This document shows positions 54,996 to 63,957 of a DNA stretch of 64,000 bases, piece after piece (the first letter of the stretch is position 1; each line of letters begins with the position of its first letter). The notes below the pieces were generated by a model. The model searched no databases and was not told the DNA's origin. It saw nothing but the letters and a program-made list of their open reading frames with translations. Made by a program: the position numbers and the translations under genes. This DNA comes from Moritella sp. Urea-trap-13 (lineage in GTDB: Bacteria; Pseudomonadota; Gammaproteobacteria; Enterobacterales; Moritellaceae): positions 25,951 to 89,950 of the forward strand of contig NZ_PJCA01000032.1 of the NCBI RefSeq assembly GCF_002836355.1, read 5' to 3'.

Positions 54996-56504
54996 ATGTC
55001 GGAAACAATCCAAAATCCAGAAATCGATTTTCAAAGTGAAGTTGAACAACGTCACCACAAGTTAGCCGAGCTACAAAAGCAAGGTAACGCCTTCCCAAAC
55101 ACATTCCGTCGAGATTCAATTTCTAACGACTTATTGAGCACTTATGGTGACAAATCGACTGATGAATTAGCTGCGCTAAAGGTAACCGTTAAAGTTGCTG
55201 GCCGTATCATGACTCGTCGTATTATGGGTAAAGCGAGCTTTGTGACACTCCAGGATATGGGTGGTAAAATCCAACTATATGTAAGCCGCGATAACTTGCC
55301 AGAAAACTTCTACAATGAACAATTTAAAAAATGGGACATTGGCGATATTGTTGGTGCTGAAGGTTACTTATTTAAGACTCAGACTGGCGAACTTAGCTTA
55401 AAAATAAACAACCTCGAGTTATTAACCAAAGCATTACGTCCGCTACCGAATAAATTTCACGGTCTAGCGGAGCAAGAAACTCGTTACCGTCAACGCTATC
55501 TAGATCTGATCGCCAACGACGACGCGCGTAAAACATTTATGATCCGCTCGCAAGTCATTGCCGGTATTCGAAACTACTTGCTTAAAGATGGCTTCATGGA
55601 AGTAGAAACACCTATGATGCAGGTTATACCAGGGGGGGCTTCTGCGCGTCCATTCATCACTAAGCATAATGCATTAGATATGGATATGTATCTACGTGTA
55701 TCGCCAGAGTTGTACCTGAAACGCTTAGTTGTAGGTGGCTTTGAGCGCGTGTTCGAAATTAACCGAAACTTCCGTAACGAAGGTATTTCAACACGTCACA
55801 ATCCTGAATTTACGATGCTTGAGTTCTATATGGCCTATGCTGACTACAAAGATCAAATGGCGCTAACAGAAGGCATGCTACGAACCTTATCACTCGATAT
55901 CTTAGGTTCAACACTAGTACCTTACGGTGATGATGTTTACGATTTCGGTAAAGAGTTCGATAAAATTTCAATGATCGACTCAGTCTTGAAATACAACCCG
56001 AGTATTAGCGCTGAGCAATTAGCAACCATGGAAGGTGCAACAGCGGTAGCACAAGGGCTGGGCATAAAACTACAGGCTAATTGGGGTCGTGGTCGTGTGA
56101 TCACTGAAATATTCGAAGAAACTGTAGAAGAAAAATTGATCCAGCCAACCTTCATTACTGAATATCCAGCGGAAGTTTCACCGTTAGCACGCAGTAATGA
56201 TAACGACAACTTCATTACTGACCGTTTTGAATTCTTTATCGGTGGCCGTGAAATTGCAAATGGTTACTCAGAGTTAAATGACTCTGCAGACCAAGATCAA
56301 CGTTTCCGCGACCAAGTTACCGCAATGGATGCCGGAGATGATGAAGCAATGTTCCACGATGCTGACTTTATCACAGCGTTGGAACACGGCTTACCACCAA
56401 CAGCAGGTCAAGGTATCGGTATCGATCGTTTGGTCATGCTATTCACTAATAGCCATACTATTCGTGACGTGATCCTGTTCCCAACATTACGCCCGCAAAA
56501 CTAA
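54996..56504 (+). CDS. lysS: Lysyl-tRNA synthetase (class II)
   Basis: A 502-residue class II synthetase. The N-terminal OB-fold tRNA-binding domain has [19 protein letters not shown]. Catalytic motifs are: motif 1 around [18 protein letters not shown], motif 2 [18 protein letters not shown], and motif 3 [13 protein letters not shown]. It attaches lysine to tRNA-Lys. Ribosome site AAGAGG precedes the ATG. prfB is not upstream, unlike in E. coli. A terminator follows. Confidence 0.97.
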   Translation: MSETIQNPEIDFQSEVEQRHHKLAELQKQGNAFPNTFRRDSISNDLLSTYGDKSTDELAALKVTVKVAGRIMTRRIMGKASFVTLQDMGGKIQLYVSRDNLPENFYNEQFKKWDIGDIVGAEGYLFKTQTGELSLKINNLELLTKALRPLPNKFHGLAEQETRYRQRYLDLIANDDARKTFMIRSQVIAGIRNYLLKDGFMEVETPMMQVIPGGASARPFITKHNALDMDMYLRVSPELYLKRLVVGGFERVFEINRNFRNEGISTRHNPEFTMLEFYMAYADYKDQMALTEGMLRTLSLDILGSTLVPYGDDVYDFGKEFDKISMIDSVLKYNPSISAEQLATMEGATAVAQGLGIKLQANWGRGRVITEIFEETVEEKLIQPTFITEYPAEVSPLARSNDNDNFITDRFEFFIGGREIANGYSELNDSADQDQRFRDQVTAMDAGDDEAMFHDADFITALEHGLPPTAGQGIGIDRLVMLFTNSHTIRDVILFPTLRPQN

Positions 56505-56530
56505 TCTTATTAGCTTAAGTAATCGTCAAT

Positions 56531-56566
56531 AAAAAAGGGTAACCATTATATGGTTACCCTTTTATT
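56531..56566. terminator. Bidirectional terminator between lysS and pdxY
   Basis: aaaagggtaacca and tggttaccctttt form a perfect 13-bp stem with a 4-nt loop, with an A-run before and T-run after. It serves both convergent genes. Confidence 0.92.
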
Positions 56567-56586
56567 TAACTTATTTTTGAATAATG

Positions 56587-57450
56587 TCACTTTAACAGTT
56601 TAGCGTACAGCTCCACTTGCGGCTCTGCAATTTGTTGTTGCGCTGAAATTAACTGCAGCTCATAACAACCTTGTTCGAAAGTCTGTTTGAGTACGGCATC
56701 AACGGCTGCATTAGTTAACTCAAAAGCATGGACAGGGCTATGACCCGCCAACAAATTTGCTAACATCACGCCACTAATTAAATCACCTACACCGACTGGT
56801 TGACGGATAAAATCATACAAAGGACGAGTAATGTGGAAGTAACCATCCGCCGTTGCCAACAACATTTCAAACTTACTTGCTGTTATACCCGCTTTACTCA
56901 AATGCTTAACTAGTACAAGCTTTACGCCTTGCCCTAACAACATAGAACAGGCTTGTTTAACCTGCTCTATATTATCGATTTTCATATCAGCTAGTGTTTC
57001 TAACTCAAGTAGATTAGGTGCAATGACATCTGCTTTTGGCAATGCATGATATTTAAAAAAATCCATCACTTCAGGTACCACAATGCAGCCCTTTTCAGGA
57101 TGTCCCATTACCGGATCACAAAAATATAAGGCATCAGCGTTATGCTGCTTCACTTGTTCTACTGCATAAAGCACTTCCTTGCCTTGTGTGGCAGAACCTA
57201 GGTAGCCACTTAAAACAGCATCACAGCTTGATAAACTGTCAATATTTACTAAACCATCAACTAAATTCTTAATCTGATCAACAGGCATCACCATCCCTTG
57301 CCAACCTTGCTGATATTGGGTGTGGTTAGAAAACTGCACCGTGTTAATCGGCCACACTTCAATCCCCATTCTACGCATAGGAAAAACCACCGCGCTATTA
57401 CCAGCGCAGCCAAATACAACATGAGATTGAATAGACAAGATAGACTTCAT
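56587..57450 (-). CDS. pdxY: Pyridoxal kinase PdxY
   Basis: A 287-residue ribokinase-like enzyme of PLP salvage. It begins [29 protein letters not shown] and has [27 protein letters not shown] and the catalytic [10 protein letters not shown]. The length equals E. coli PdxY using the ATG at 57450. It lies just past the cadA terminator on the same strand. PLP is the cofactor of CadA, IlvA, CsdA and others here. Confidence 0.95.
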   Translation of the reverse strand: MKSILSIQSHVVFGCAGNSAVVFPMRRMGIEVWPINTVQFSNHTQYQQGWQGMVMPVDQIKNLVDGLVNIDSLSSCDAVLSGYLGSATQGKEVLYAVEQVKQHNADALYFCDPVMGHPEKGCIVVPEVMDFFKYHALPKADVIAPNLLELETLADMKIDNIEQVKQACSMLLGQGVKLVLVKHLSKAGITASKFEMLLATADGYFHITRPLYDFIRQPVGVGDLISGVMLANLLAGHSPVHAFELTNAAVDAVLKQTFEQGCYELQLISAQQQIAEPQVELYAKLLK

Positions 57451-57471
57451 AAATAATACCCCAACAAGAAA

Positions 57472-57500
57472 TAAAAAAGAGGGCATTAAGCCCCCTCTTT
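57472..57500 (-). terminator. Rho-independent terminator of cadBA
   Basis: aaagaggg (57476-57483) and cccctcttt (57492-57500) form the stem; TTTTTTATT follows on the minus strand. It lies 57 bp past the cadA stop and 22 bp before pdxY. Confidence 0.85.
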
Positions 57501-57556
57501 GGTTGAATCATAAATAAGATTAATTTATAGATTAAATAGCTAAATGCAACCTAATC

Positions 57557-59686
57557 TTATTTTAAAACTTTAACCGTATAACTACCATCTTCTTGAGGAT
57601 ATAAACCGTGAATATCAGTTTCAAAACCTGGGAACTCAGAACCGATTTCACATAGCATTTCCAAGAAATCTAATACTGGTCGTGATGTTTCAGTGATCAT
57701 TTCACCTGGTAATACAAGTGGCACACCAGGAGGATAAGGTAGGATCATGTTAGCATTAACACGATTGACCATCTCGTTTAGCTTCACCTCTTCAGTGTGA
57801 CCACGTAGCTCTTGTTGCCAAGCCGCATTCGGCGTTATTTTCAATTCAGGTAATACATCAAACGCTTTAAACATTAGCTCAGGCAATTTGAATTTCTTCA
57901 TCATGTCATGAATACCTTGAGCTAGGTCTTGGATAGGCATACCTTCATAGAATTTTGGATCTTCAGCATATAGTGTAGGGATGAAGTTTTTCACTGTTAA
58001 GTTTAGATCAAAACCACGCTTGAACTCAGTTAATGCGCGTAATAGTGCCAATGACTTAGCTTTATCGATACCAATTGAAAATAGGAACAATAAGTTATAT
58101 GGACCAGTTTTCTCTACAACGACACCACGTTCGTCAAGGAACTTAGCAACCAATGACGCCGGAATACCGCTGTCGGCTAAGTTGTCACCTGCCATTCCAG
58201 GCGTTAACAACGTAACTTTAATTGGATCTAAGTACATGTGGTCAGTATCGATGTCTTTAAAACCATGCCAAGTGTCTTTTGGATCTAGATTCCAACATTC
58301 CGTTGTTTCAATATCTTCTGGTTGCCATACATCAAAGAACCAGCCTTCAGTTTCTTTATCTAGACGCTTAACTTCTTTACGGAAACGAATCGCACGATCG
58401 ATAGAATCTTGCATTAGTTTCTTACCAGTATTACCACGCATCATCGCCGCTGCTGTTTCTGTTGATGCGACAATAGAATACTGTGGCGACGTTGATGTAT
58501 GCATCATATAAGCTTCATTGAATGTTTCTTTATCAATCTCGCCTTTAATATGGATCATAGATGATTGTGAGAATGCCGCTAATAGTTTATGGGTAGATTG
58601 TGTTTCATAGAACACTTTACCCGGCATAGCCTCACCACTCATTCCGCACTTACCTTCATAGATGTTGTTGAAGTTAGTGTAAGGTACCCAAGCACTATCG
58701 AAGTGGATGAATTTAGTATCCAATGTTTCTTTAATATATTGAGTGTTATATAGCAGGCCATCATAAGTAGAGTTAGTCACTACCGCATAGTTTGGCATAA
58801 CAGCATTTGGCGTTGCAGCTACTTTAGCTTCGATCACTTCACGACTGAATTCACTTTGTGGAATACCACCTAAAATACCATACGCGTTACGAGTAGGACG
58901 GAAATAGATCGGCGTGATGTCACTCATCATTAATAAGTGAGTCAGCGATTTATGACAGTTACGGTCGATAAGTACCGTGCTACCAGATGGCGCAGAGAAC
59001 ATACCTACAATCTTATTCGCAGTAGATGTTCCGTTAGTCACGATGTAAGAGTGATCAGCGTTGAATGTTTTCGCAATGTACTCTTCTGCTTCTTGGTGTG
59101 GACCAGAATGATCAAGTAATGAGCCAAGCTCCGGCATCGATACTGATACGTCAGCTTTAAATGCATTTGGACCATAGAAATCATAGAAGATACTACCTGC
59201 TGGACTACGTTGGAATGCCGTACCGCCCATATGACCAGGAGTACAGAAAGTATATTTACCTTCTTCAACATAGTTAAATAATGCTTTCGTAAAAGGAGGC
59301 ATTAATTCATCTTTATATTTTTCAATCGCTTGGTTAATTTTCAACGCGATATCATCGCCCATGCCTAGTGCATATTCGAAGAAAGATACGTTTAGACGCA
59401 GTTCTGTTAATGATACATCGAGCGCTGATTGCTCATTAGCAAAAGTAAATACCGGTAATTTTTCATTTAACGCATTAATTTGTTCACAAAGGGTCAATGG
59501 GTATTTGTCCCAATCAAAGATAGCGCCACAGATACGTGGGTTCATTTCGATCATTTTAATCAGGTCTTTGTCATCAACAGGATAAACGACCTGATAACCA
59601 GCTTTTTCTAAAGAAGCGTGTAATTGACGAATCGGTTCTTCTTTAAAGAACACGCCCATGTGGTTTAAGATAGCAATAATGTTCAT
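57557..59686 (-). CDS. cadA: Lysine decarboxylase, inducible type
   Basis: A 709-residue fold-type I PLP decarboxylase that turns lysine into cadaverine and consumes a proton, giving acid resistance. It starts MNIIAILNHMGVFFKEEPIR (wing domain). The PLP lysine is K367 (ETQSTHKLLAAFSQ), the same number as in E. coli CadA. DSAWVPYTNF and the C-terminal GEMITETSRPVLDFLEML fit the family. The ATG at 59686 follows GGAGAT; upstream codons are atypical. It is second in the cadB-cadA operon, after a strong intercistronic hairpin. Confidence 0.95.
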   Translation of the reverse strand: MNIIAILNHMGVFFKEEPIRQLHASLEKAGYQVVYPVDDKDLIKMIEMNPRICGAIFDWDKYPLTLCEQINALNEKLPVFTFANEQSALDVSLTELRLNVSFFEYALGMGDDIALKINQAIEKYKDELMPPFTKALFNYVEEGKYTFCTPGHMGGTAFQRSPAGSIFYDFYGPNAFKADVSVSMPELGSLLDHSGPHQEAEEYIAKTFNADHSYIVTNGTSTANKIVGMFSAPSGSTVLIDRNCHKSLTHLLMMSDITPIYFRPTRNAYGILGGIPQSEFSREVIEAKVAATPNAVMPNYAVVTNSTYDGLLYNTQYIKETLDTKFIHFDSAWVPYTNFNNIYEGKCGMSGEAMPGKVFYETQSTHKLLAAFSQSSMIHIKGEIDKETFNEAYMMHTSTSPQYSIVASTETAAAMMRGNTGKKLMQDSIDRAIRFRKEVKRLDKETEGWFFDVWQPEDIETTECWNLDPKDTWHGFKDIDTDHMYLDPIKVTLLTPGMAGDNLADSGIPASLVAKFLDERGVVVEKTGPYNLLFLFSIGIDKAKSLALLRALTEFKRGFDLNLTVKNFIPTLYAEDPKFYEGMPIQDLAQGIHDMMKKFKLPELMFKAFDVLPELKITPNAAWQQELRGHTEEVKLNEMVNRVNANMILPYPPGVPLVLPGEMITETSRPVLDFLEMLCEIGSEFPGFETDIHGLYPQEDGSYTVKVLK

Positions 59687-59710
59687 TTCAAGATCTCCAA
59701 GACGAATAAG

Positions 59711-59747
59711 GGCGCTCGCTATCATTTGATAGAGATTAGCGAGCGCC
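59711..59747 (-). promoter_or_regulatory. Intercistronic hairpin between cadB and cadA
   Basis: ggcgctcgcta (59711-59721) and tagcgagcgcc (59737-59747) make a perfect GC-rich 11-bp stem with a 15-nt loop, 43 bp past the cadB stop and 25 bp before cadA. No T-run follows on the minus strand (TTATTC only). It probably affects mRNA processing or relative expression of the two genes. Confidence 0.7.
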
Positions 59748-59789
59748 TGAAATTAATTAAAAAGGGATTACTAAAATTGATTATTCAGA

Positions 59790-61115
59790 TTAAGCAGTTG
59801 CGGCTACCGCAGCAGGTTGAGTTTGAGAAAGACCTTTCTTCTTGCCGTAGAAAACAAGAATGATAAGCGAGACCAGGAAAGTACCGGTTAATGCAGAGCT
59901 TTCTGCACCCGCTAGGGCGATAAGACAAAATACACAAGCAATACCCGAGAAGAACATCACGAATATATTACGTGTAGTCATGCTTTCTAAACGGATTAAG
60001 TTAACGCTTGAATAGAAGTAAGGCAGCATAGTAAGCAGTACTGCAATTGTGGTTAGCTGATTAAATAAGTCGCCGGTATTTGATGAACCACTGAACATAG
60101 TGATGAAGGCCATCAAGAACGTCATCTTGATTGACGCCAGAACCAAACCTTTCTTAGCAACACCTGATTTGTCAGTTTCACCATAAACAGCGGGGAAGTT
60201 ACCATCGGCAGCAGCACGTTTACCGGCTTCACCAACCAGCATCATCCATGAACCTAACGATGTGAAACAAGCTAGAGCAGTAAATGCGGCAACAAATGGT
60301 GCTGACCAACTACCAAAAATAGACGTAGTTGCAAGGGCAAAAGGTGCTCCAGAAGCAGCTACTTCAGCAGCAGGGAACATACCAGCGATAACTTGTGTAG
60401 ATAAGATATAGATAACACCAGCTAATGTGGTGCCGAGCATTGTTGCTAACGGTACTGTACGTTTAGGGTTTTTAACCATACCCGAAGACACAGCTGCAGA
60501 TTCAACACCAACGAATGACCATAAACAAATAAGCACCGCGCTAATAATTGCACTTGAATCACTACCTGATGAAACATTCCAGTTTTGACTGTAAACCGTG
60601 GTATCAAAATGTGCCCAGCCGACTGTAGCAGTACCGATAACAGGAATAAGAATAAGGACAAGACCTAATGTACATAGACGGCTAACCCAAGTACCACCGA
60701 GCAAGTTGATGAAAGTGAATATCCATACCGACGCAATAGTTGCGATAGCAGCTGGAATAGGACTTGCTAAAACAGGGAAGAATACGGAAAGATAAGAAAC
60801 ACCTGTAATAGCAATAGCTAAGTTACCAATCCAGTTGGCATGGTAATACAACACACCCGTTTGAAAACCAAGTACTGGTGCAACATCACCAGCATAACCA
60901 ATAGGTCCGCCCTCTTGTGGGTCTTTCGTCGATAAACGCGCAAATACAAAGGCTAAACTCAGCGCACCAACCAAACAGATTATCCAGCTAAATATAGATA
61001 CCGAACCGACAGCCGCCAAAGAGGACGGTAACAATGCGATACCACTGCCCATCATGTTGCCGGCAACAACACCAGTACAGGCAATTAAGCCAATTTTTTT
61101 TGTATTAGATGACAT
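59790..61115 (-). CDS. cadB: Lysine/cadaverine antiporter CadB
   Basis: A 441-residue APC-family transporter with 12 membrane helices that exchanges external lysine for cadaverine. It starts MSSNTKKIGLIACTGVVAGNMMGSGIALLP. Other family blocks are YYHANWIGNLAIAITGVSYL and SAAVSSGMVKNPKRTVPLATMLGT. The ATG at 61115 is preferred to a TTG four codons upstream. It is the first gene of cadBA, in the same order as E. coli, with cadC 527 bp upstream on the same strand. Confidence 0.95.
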   Translation of the reverse strand: MSSNTKKIGLIACTGVVAGNMMGSGIALLPSSLAAVGSVSIFSWIICLVGALSLAFVFARLSTKDPQEGGPIGYAGDVAPVLGFQTGVLYYHANWIGNLAIAITGVSYLSVFFPVLASPIPAAIATIASVWIFTFINLLGGTWVSRLCTLGLVLILIPVIGTATVGWAHFDTTVYSQNWNVSSGSDSSAIISAVLICLWSFVGVESAAVSSGMVKNPKRTVPLATMLGTTLAGVIYILSTQVIAGMFPAAEVAASGAPFALATTSIFGSWSAPFVAAFTALACFTSLGSWMMLVGEAGKRAAADGNFPAVYGETDKSGVAKKGLVLASIKMTFLMAFITMFSGSSNTGDLFNQLTTIAVLLTMLPYFYSSVNLIRLESMTTRNIFVMFFSGIACVFCLIALAGAESSALTGTFLVSLIILVFYGKKKGLSQTQPAAVAATA

Positions 61116-61605
61116 CTCATTTCCCAAATTTTATCAAGTAGAGCAATATGCTCAGTAAGCAAATCAGTGATTAAGTGGTGATATTGCCGAGATAAAAAAT
61201 GAGTCTCAGCAGGCCACCTGAATTTATAAGGGCAGGTTACGCCGAATGAGAGAGGAAAAAATAAAGGTAAAATGAACAATAAAATCATTAGAAAATTACA
61301 CGAGGTTTATATATTCGTTATAATTAAATTAAAATTAAACATTTAAAAACAGAGCCTTATAAAATTTTAAATAAAGTCGGTTTATATTTTTGAAAAAAGT
61401 ATATTTATAAAGATTAAATACGACGCTTATTAACCAAACGCCTACTTATCGGTACATGGCGAGTAGCAAAATCTGTAGGTTCGCAGTGTTTATATACAGA
61501 GTTACAGCAACAGAAAGGTAACATTGGCAGTGAGGATTGTGAGATATAAATAACGGTAACGAATAATAGTGAATAGCTGCATGCCAATCGCTATATCGTA
61601 GATAC
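61116..61605 (-). promoter_or_regulatory. cadBA control region
   Basis: About 490 bp of AT-rich sequence between cadB and the cadC terminator. In E. coli CadC binds such AT-rich DNA upstream of cadBA. I can see A/T tracts at 61310-61430 but cannot place the CadC sites or a promoter with confidence. There is no open frame of note. Confidence 0.4.
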
Positions 61606-61631
61606 AAAAAAGCCCCTGACAAGCAGAGGCT
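61606..61631 (-). terminator. Rho-independent terminator of cadC
   Basis: agcccctg and cagaggct (one G-U on the RNA) form an 8-bp stem with a 5-nt loop; TTTTTTGTA follows on the minus strand, 12 bp past the cadC stop. Confidence 0.8.
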
Positions 61632-61642
61632 AAAAAATTAAC

Positions 61643-63235
61643 TTATATTAGTTTGATAGAACTAGGGTTCATTGCTCTATACATACATATAGCAATTGTC
61701 TCAAGATTACTATGGAACGCAAGATTAGAACTTAACTGGTAAGTCTCAATAGAAGTATCAATATAAAAAGCTTGAGTATAAGCATCACCAGCACTATCAA
61801 GATTGCCACTTAATTCAGCTAACTTGCCAACGATAATATAATATATCGATGAGCGGCGATTTTCTCCCGCCAATGTAATCAAGTTATTTGCTTTTAGCTC
61901 ATCCCCTTGCAATAAAGCCTGCAATGCCAATGCTTCATATTCTCTTGCAGCTAATGTCTTATTACCGATGTACGCATCGTTTTCTAATAGATCTGCACTC
62001 GAACGTTTAATTTCATTTACAAATTCATCAGATAACAGTAATGATGACAAAACATTATAAGCAATATAACGTTCCGCAAGTACTAATCCATTATTTGGGT
62101 TCACAGCTAGAATATCTTCAAACAAGTCAATTCCCTGCTTAAATGATTTAGGGTCAACTTGGTTAGTATAATGATTAGCAATAATTAATTTGGTTAACAA
62201 ATCCTGATCTTTAGGTAAATCCTGCATGACATAATCAAGTTGTTTTGGCGTCGGGTTAATTCTTAATGCAGCCATGAGTTCTGATGATGCTTTATGCAAA
62301 CTTTCATACATCTCATCTCCAGATATTAAATATTGCTTACTGAATATAACGCGATTCGATGCGTTGTTACGATAATTAATGTCTAAATATGACTGCCCTT
62401 GTTGCTTATCAATTCTGACACTGACTAATTTCCCCGGTAATATGCCCGTGGTAAAATCTGTTTTCTTTAACTGCACACGATAATCACTGAGAGTTAACAC
62501 ATCATTCATTAATTTTTGGCTAATACCATCAGCAAGATACTCACTGGTAACATCTGAATTCTGACTAGCGAAATATTTAAATTCAATAACTTGCGTATCT
62601 AGCGATCTCGTTATCTCGGGCTTAGTTTGCACATAGGTACAAAGAGTAATAATACAGATTAATACTGACAATAAGAAACCATCAAATAGTTGTAATTTAT
62701 AACGCTGTAAGAAAGTAAGTTTAGTATTCGATTTAGCTTCTTCGGCTGCAGCATGCTTAGAAATATGGGTAACGGCACGCGTTAACGGTCCAGCGGGAAA
62801 TACAGTGATAGCTTGTTCACAATCCAACTCTATATCTATACCTATACTTTTCTTATCATCAATAGCATCCACATTTTTAGATTCTATGATCAATATACGT
62901 GCATCATCACAAGTTAATTCGATAGTATCTGCGACTAACCTATAACCGCGTTTAGGAACCGTAGCGATAAATCGTTCGCAATCAACACGACCATCTTTTA
63001 ATATTTTTCGCAGCTCAAAAATAGACTGTGTGACCACTTGGTCACTAACAATAGCACCATCCCAAATATGCTCAATCAGCTCTTCACGCCCAAAAACTTC
63101 ATTTGGCGACTGGGCTATAAAGGACAATAAATTAACCAGACGGGGTTCAACTGTTACTTCTCTTCCTTGTCGGTACAGTTTATTTTCTTCAACAATCAAT
63201 ATCCAATTACTGATTTGAAAACATAAACCATTCAT
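61643..63235 (-). CDS. cadC: Membrane-bound transcriptional activator CadC
   Basis: A 530-residue ToxR-like one-component activator. The N-terminal OmpR-type winged helix spans about 5-105 and includes VVTQSIFELRKILKDGR and FIATVPKRGYRLV. A cytoplasmic linker leads to a single membrane helix at about 200-220 (GFLLSVLICIITLCTYVQ). The periplasmic pH-sensing part has repeated helices of TPR type (about 390-520). E. coli CadC is activated by low pH and lysine via LysP; lysP is not in this window. The start at 63235 is chosen because GGA lies at a suitable distance; ATG 63250 lacks a ribosome site. Confidence 0.9.
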   Translation of the reverse strand: MNGLCFQISNWILIVEENKLYRQGREVTVEPRLVNLLSFIAQSPNEVFGREELIEHIWDGAIVSDQVVTQSIFELRKILKDGRVDCERFIATVPKRGYRLVADTIELTCDDARILIIESKNVDAIDDKKSIGIDIELDCEQAITVFPAGPLTRAVTHISKHAAAEEAKSNTKLTFLQRYKLQLFDGFLLSVLICIITLCTYVQTKPEITRSLDTQVIEFKYFASQNSDVTSEYLADGISQKLMNDVLTLSDYRVQLKKTDFTTGILPGKLVSVRIDKQQGQSYLDINYRNNASNRVIFSKQYLISGDEMYESLHKASSELMAALRINPTPKQLDYVMQDLPKDQDLLTKLIIANHYTNQVDPKSFKQGIDLFEDILAVNPNNGLVLAERYIAYNVLSSLLLSDEFVNEIKRSSADLLENDAYIGNKTLAAREYEALALQALLQGDELKANNLITLAGENRRSSIYYIIVGKLAELSGNLDSAGDAYTQAFYIDTSIETYQLSSNLAFHSNLETIAICMYRAMNPSSIKLI

Positions 63236-63532
63236 AAAATATTCCAACATTTAATATTATTAACGCAAGGTATCACAATTCTATTTTTCAACCAACATCG
63301 TAAAAGTGAGTACTAACAATCGATAACTACAACGTTTAAAGCATGATTTATCCTCATAATACCAGCAGTAAAACGGCGACTAACACTCCTTTTTCATCAG
63401 CTTAACGCATTGTCGAATAGTGTGACATAGATCGCTAAAAAGCCTATATTAGGGCATTATATCTAATGTTACATATTCTGATTAATCACCATTTTTAGAA
63501 CTTAGATCAATAATAATATTAAAATAGTAACC

Positions 63533-63557
63533 AAAAAATAGAGGTTTATAACCTCTA
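63533..63557 (-). terminator. Rho-independent terminator downstream of the tRNA-like array
   Basis: tagaggtt and aacctcta form a perfect 8-bp stem with a 3-nt loop; on the minus strand a TTTTTT run follows. It lies upstream of cadC and would end minus-strand transcripts from the array. Confidence 0.75.
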
Positions 63558-63607
63558 AAGCTCCTCTCTTAATTGTGACAGTCTTTTTAACCTTTGAATT
63601 TCAGATA

Positions 63608-63643
63608 TAAAAAAAGCCTGAATCGTAAGATTCAGGCTTTTTT
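63608..63643 (-). terminator. Repeated terminator hairpin, copy 1
   Basis: gcctgaatc (63616-63624) and gattcaggc (63629-63637) with A-run before and T-run after: a bidirectional terminator. It is nearly identical to the hairpins at 63795-63817 and at 63981-64000. On the minus strand it directly follows a tRNA-like remnant. Confidence 0.85.
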
Positions 63644-63648
63644 ATTCT

Positions 63649-63730
63649 TGGTGTATAGATGGGATTTGAACCTGTGCCGCCTTCACCAGTGTGACGTAAC
63701 GTTTTTGATGAATAACCTACAACTGTATAC
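63649..63730 (-). pseudogene. tRNA-like remnant with CCA end
   Basis: On the minus strand the 82-nt segment starts GTATA and ends TATACACCA, so its ends can pair as an acceptor stem with a CCA tail. It has the T-loop GGTTCAAATCC. The T-stem is broken, the D-arm is not recognisable and no normal anticodon stem forms, so it is probably a decayed or recombined tRNA gene rather than a working one. The parent tRNA is not clear. Confidence 0.55.
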
Positions 63731-63770
63731 TATTCATAAAAGCCAACTCTCACACAATCAGTGTTTCTGA

Positions 63771-63817
63771 ATGCCTGAATTTCAGGCATAAAAAAACCTG
63801 AATCATTGATTCAGGTT
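63771..63817 (-). repeat. Repeated terminator module, copy 2 (palindrome plus hairpin)
   Basis: atgcctgaatttcaggcat (63771-63789) is a 9-bp-arm palindrome. It is followed by aacctgaatc (63795-63804) / gattcaggtt (63808-63817) with an A-run between. The same order (gaatttcag, A-run, c-tgaatc hairpin) occurs at 63596-63643 and 63958-64000. Confidence 0.8.
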
Positions 63818-63828
63818 TCTTTATTAGT

Positions 63829-63936
63829 TGGCAAAGGGAAAGTGGACGACTTCTTACAACTGCAACTCGCGTCCCCCGGCGTGACTGGCCGCTTGTCTTT
63901 TTATAGAGAGTCTGGCCAACTGAACGACCACTCTGC
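63829..63936 (-). pseudogene. Degenerate tRNA-Asp(GUC) with insertion
   Basis: On the minus strand the segment keeps long pieces of a gammaproteobacterial tRNA-Asp. The 5' part is AGTGGTcGTTCAGTTGG. The anticodon region is CGGCCaGTCACGCCGGGGG with anticodon GTC. The 3' part is GTCCACT with a TGCCA end. About 18 extra bases separate the D-arm from the anticodon stem, and the T-arm (GTTGCAGT) has lost TTCGA. AGTGG and CCACT can still pair. The molecule cannot fold as a normal tRNA, so I call it a pseudogene. Confidence 0.75.
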
Positions 63937-63957
63937 ACAATCTTTTTTGTTTATACC

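Noticed and set aside
57981..58511. 176-codon plus-strand frame inside cadA
   Set aside because: Antisense shadow of the conserved decarboxylase; Ser/Arg-rich.
63750..63938. 62-codon minus-strand open frame in the tRNA-like array
   Set aside because: It runs through the degenerate tRNA-Asp and terminator hairpin; no ribosome site and no protein-like pattern.
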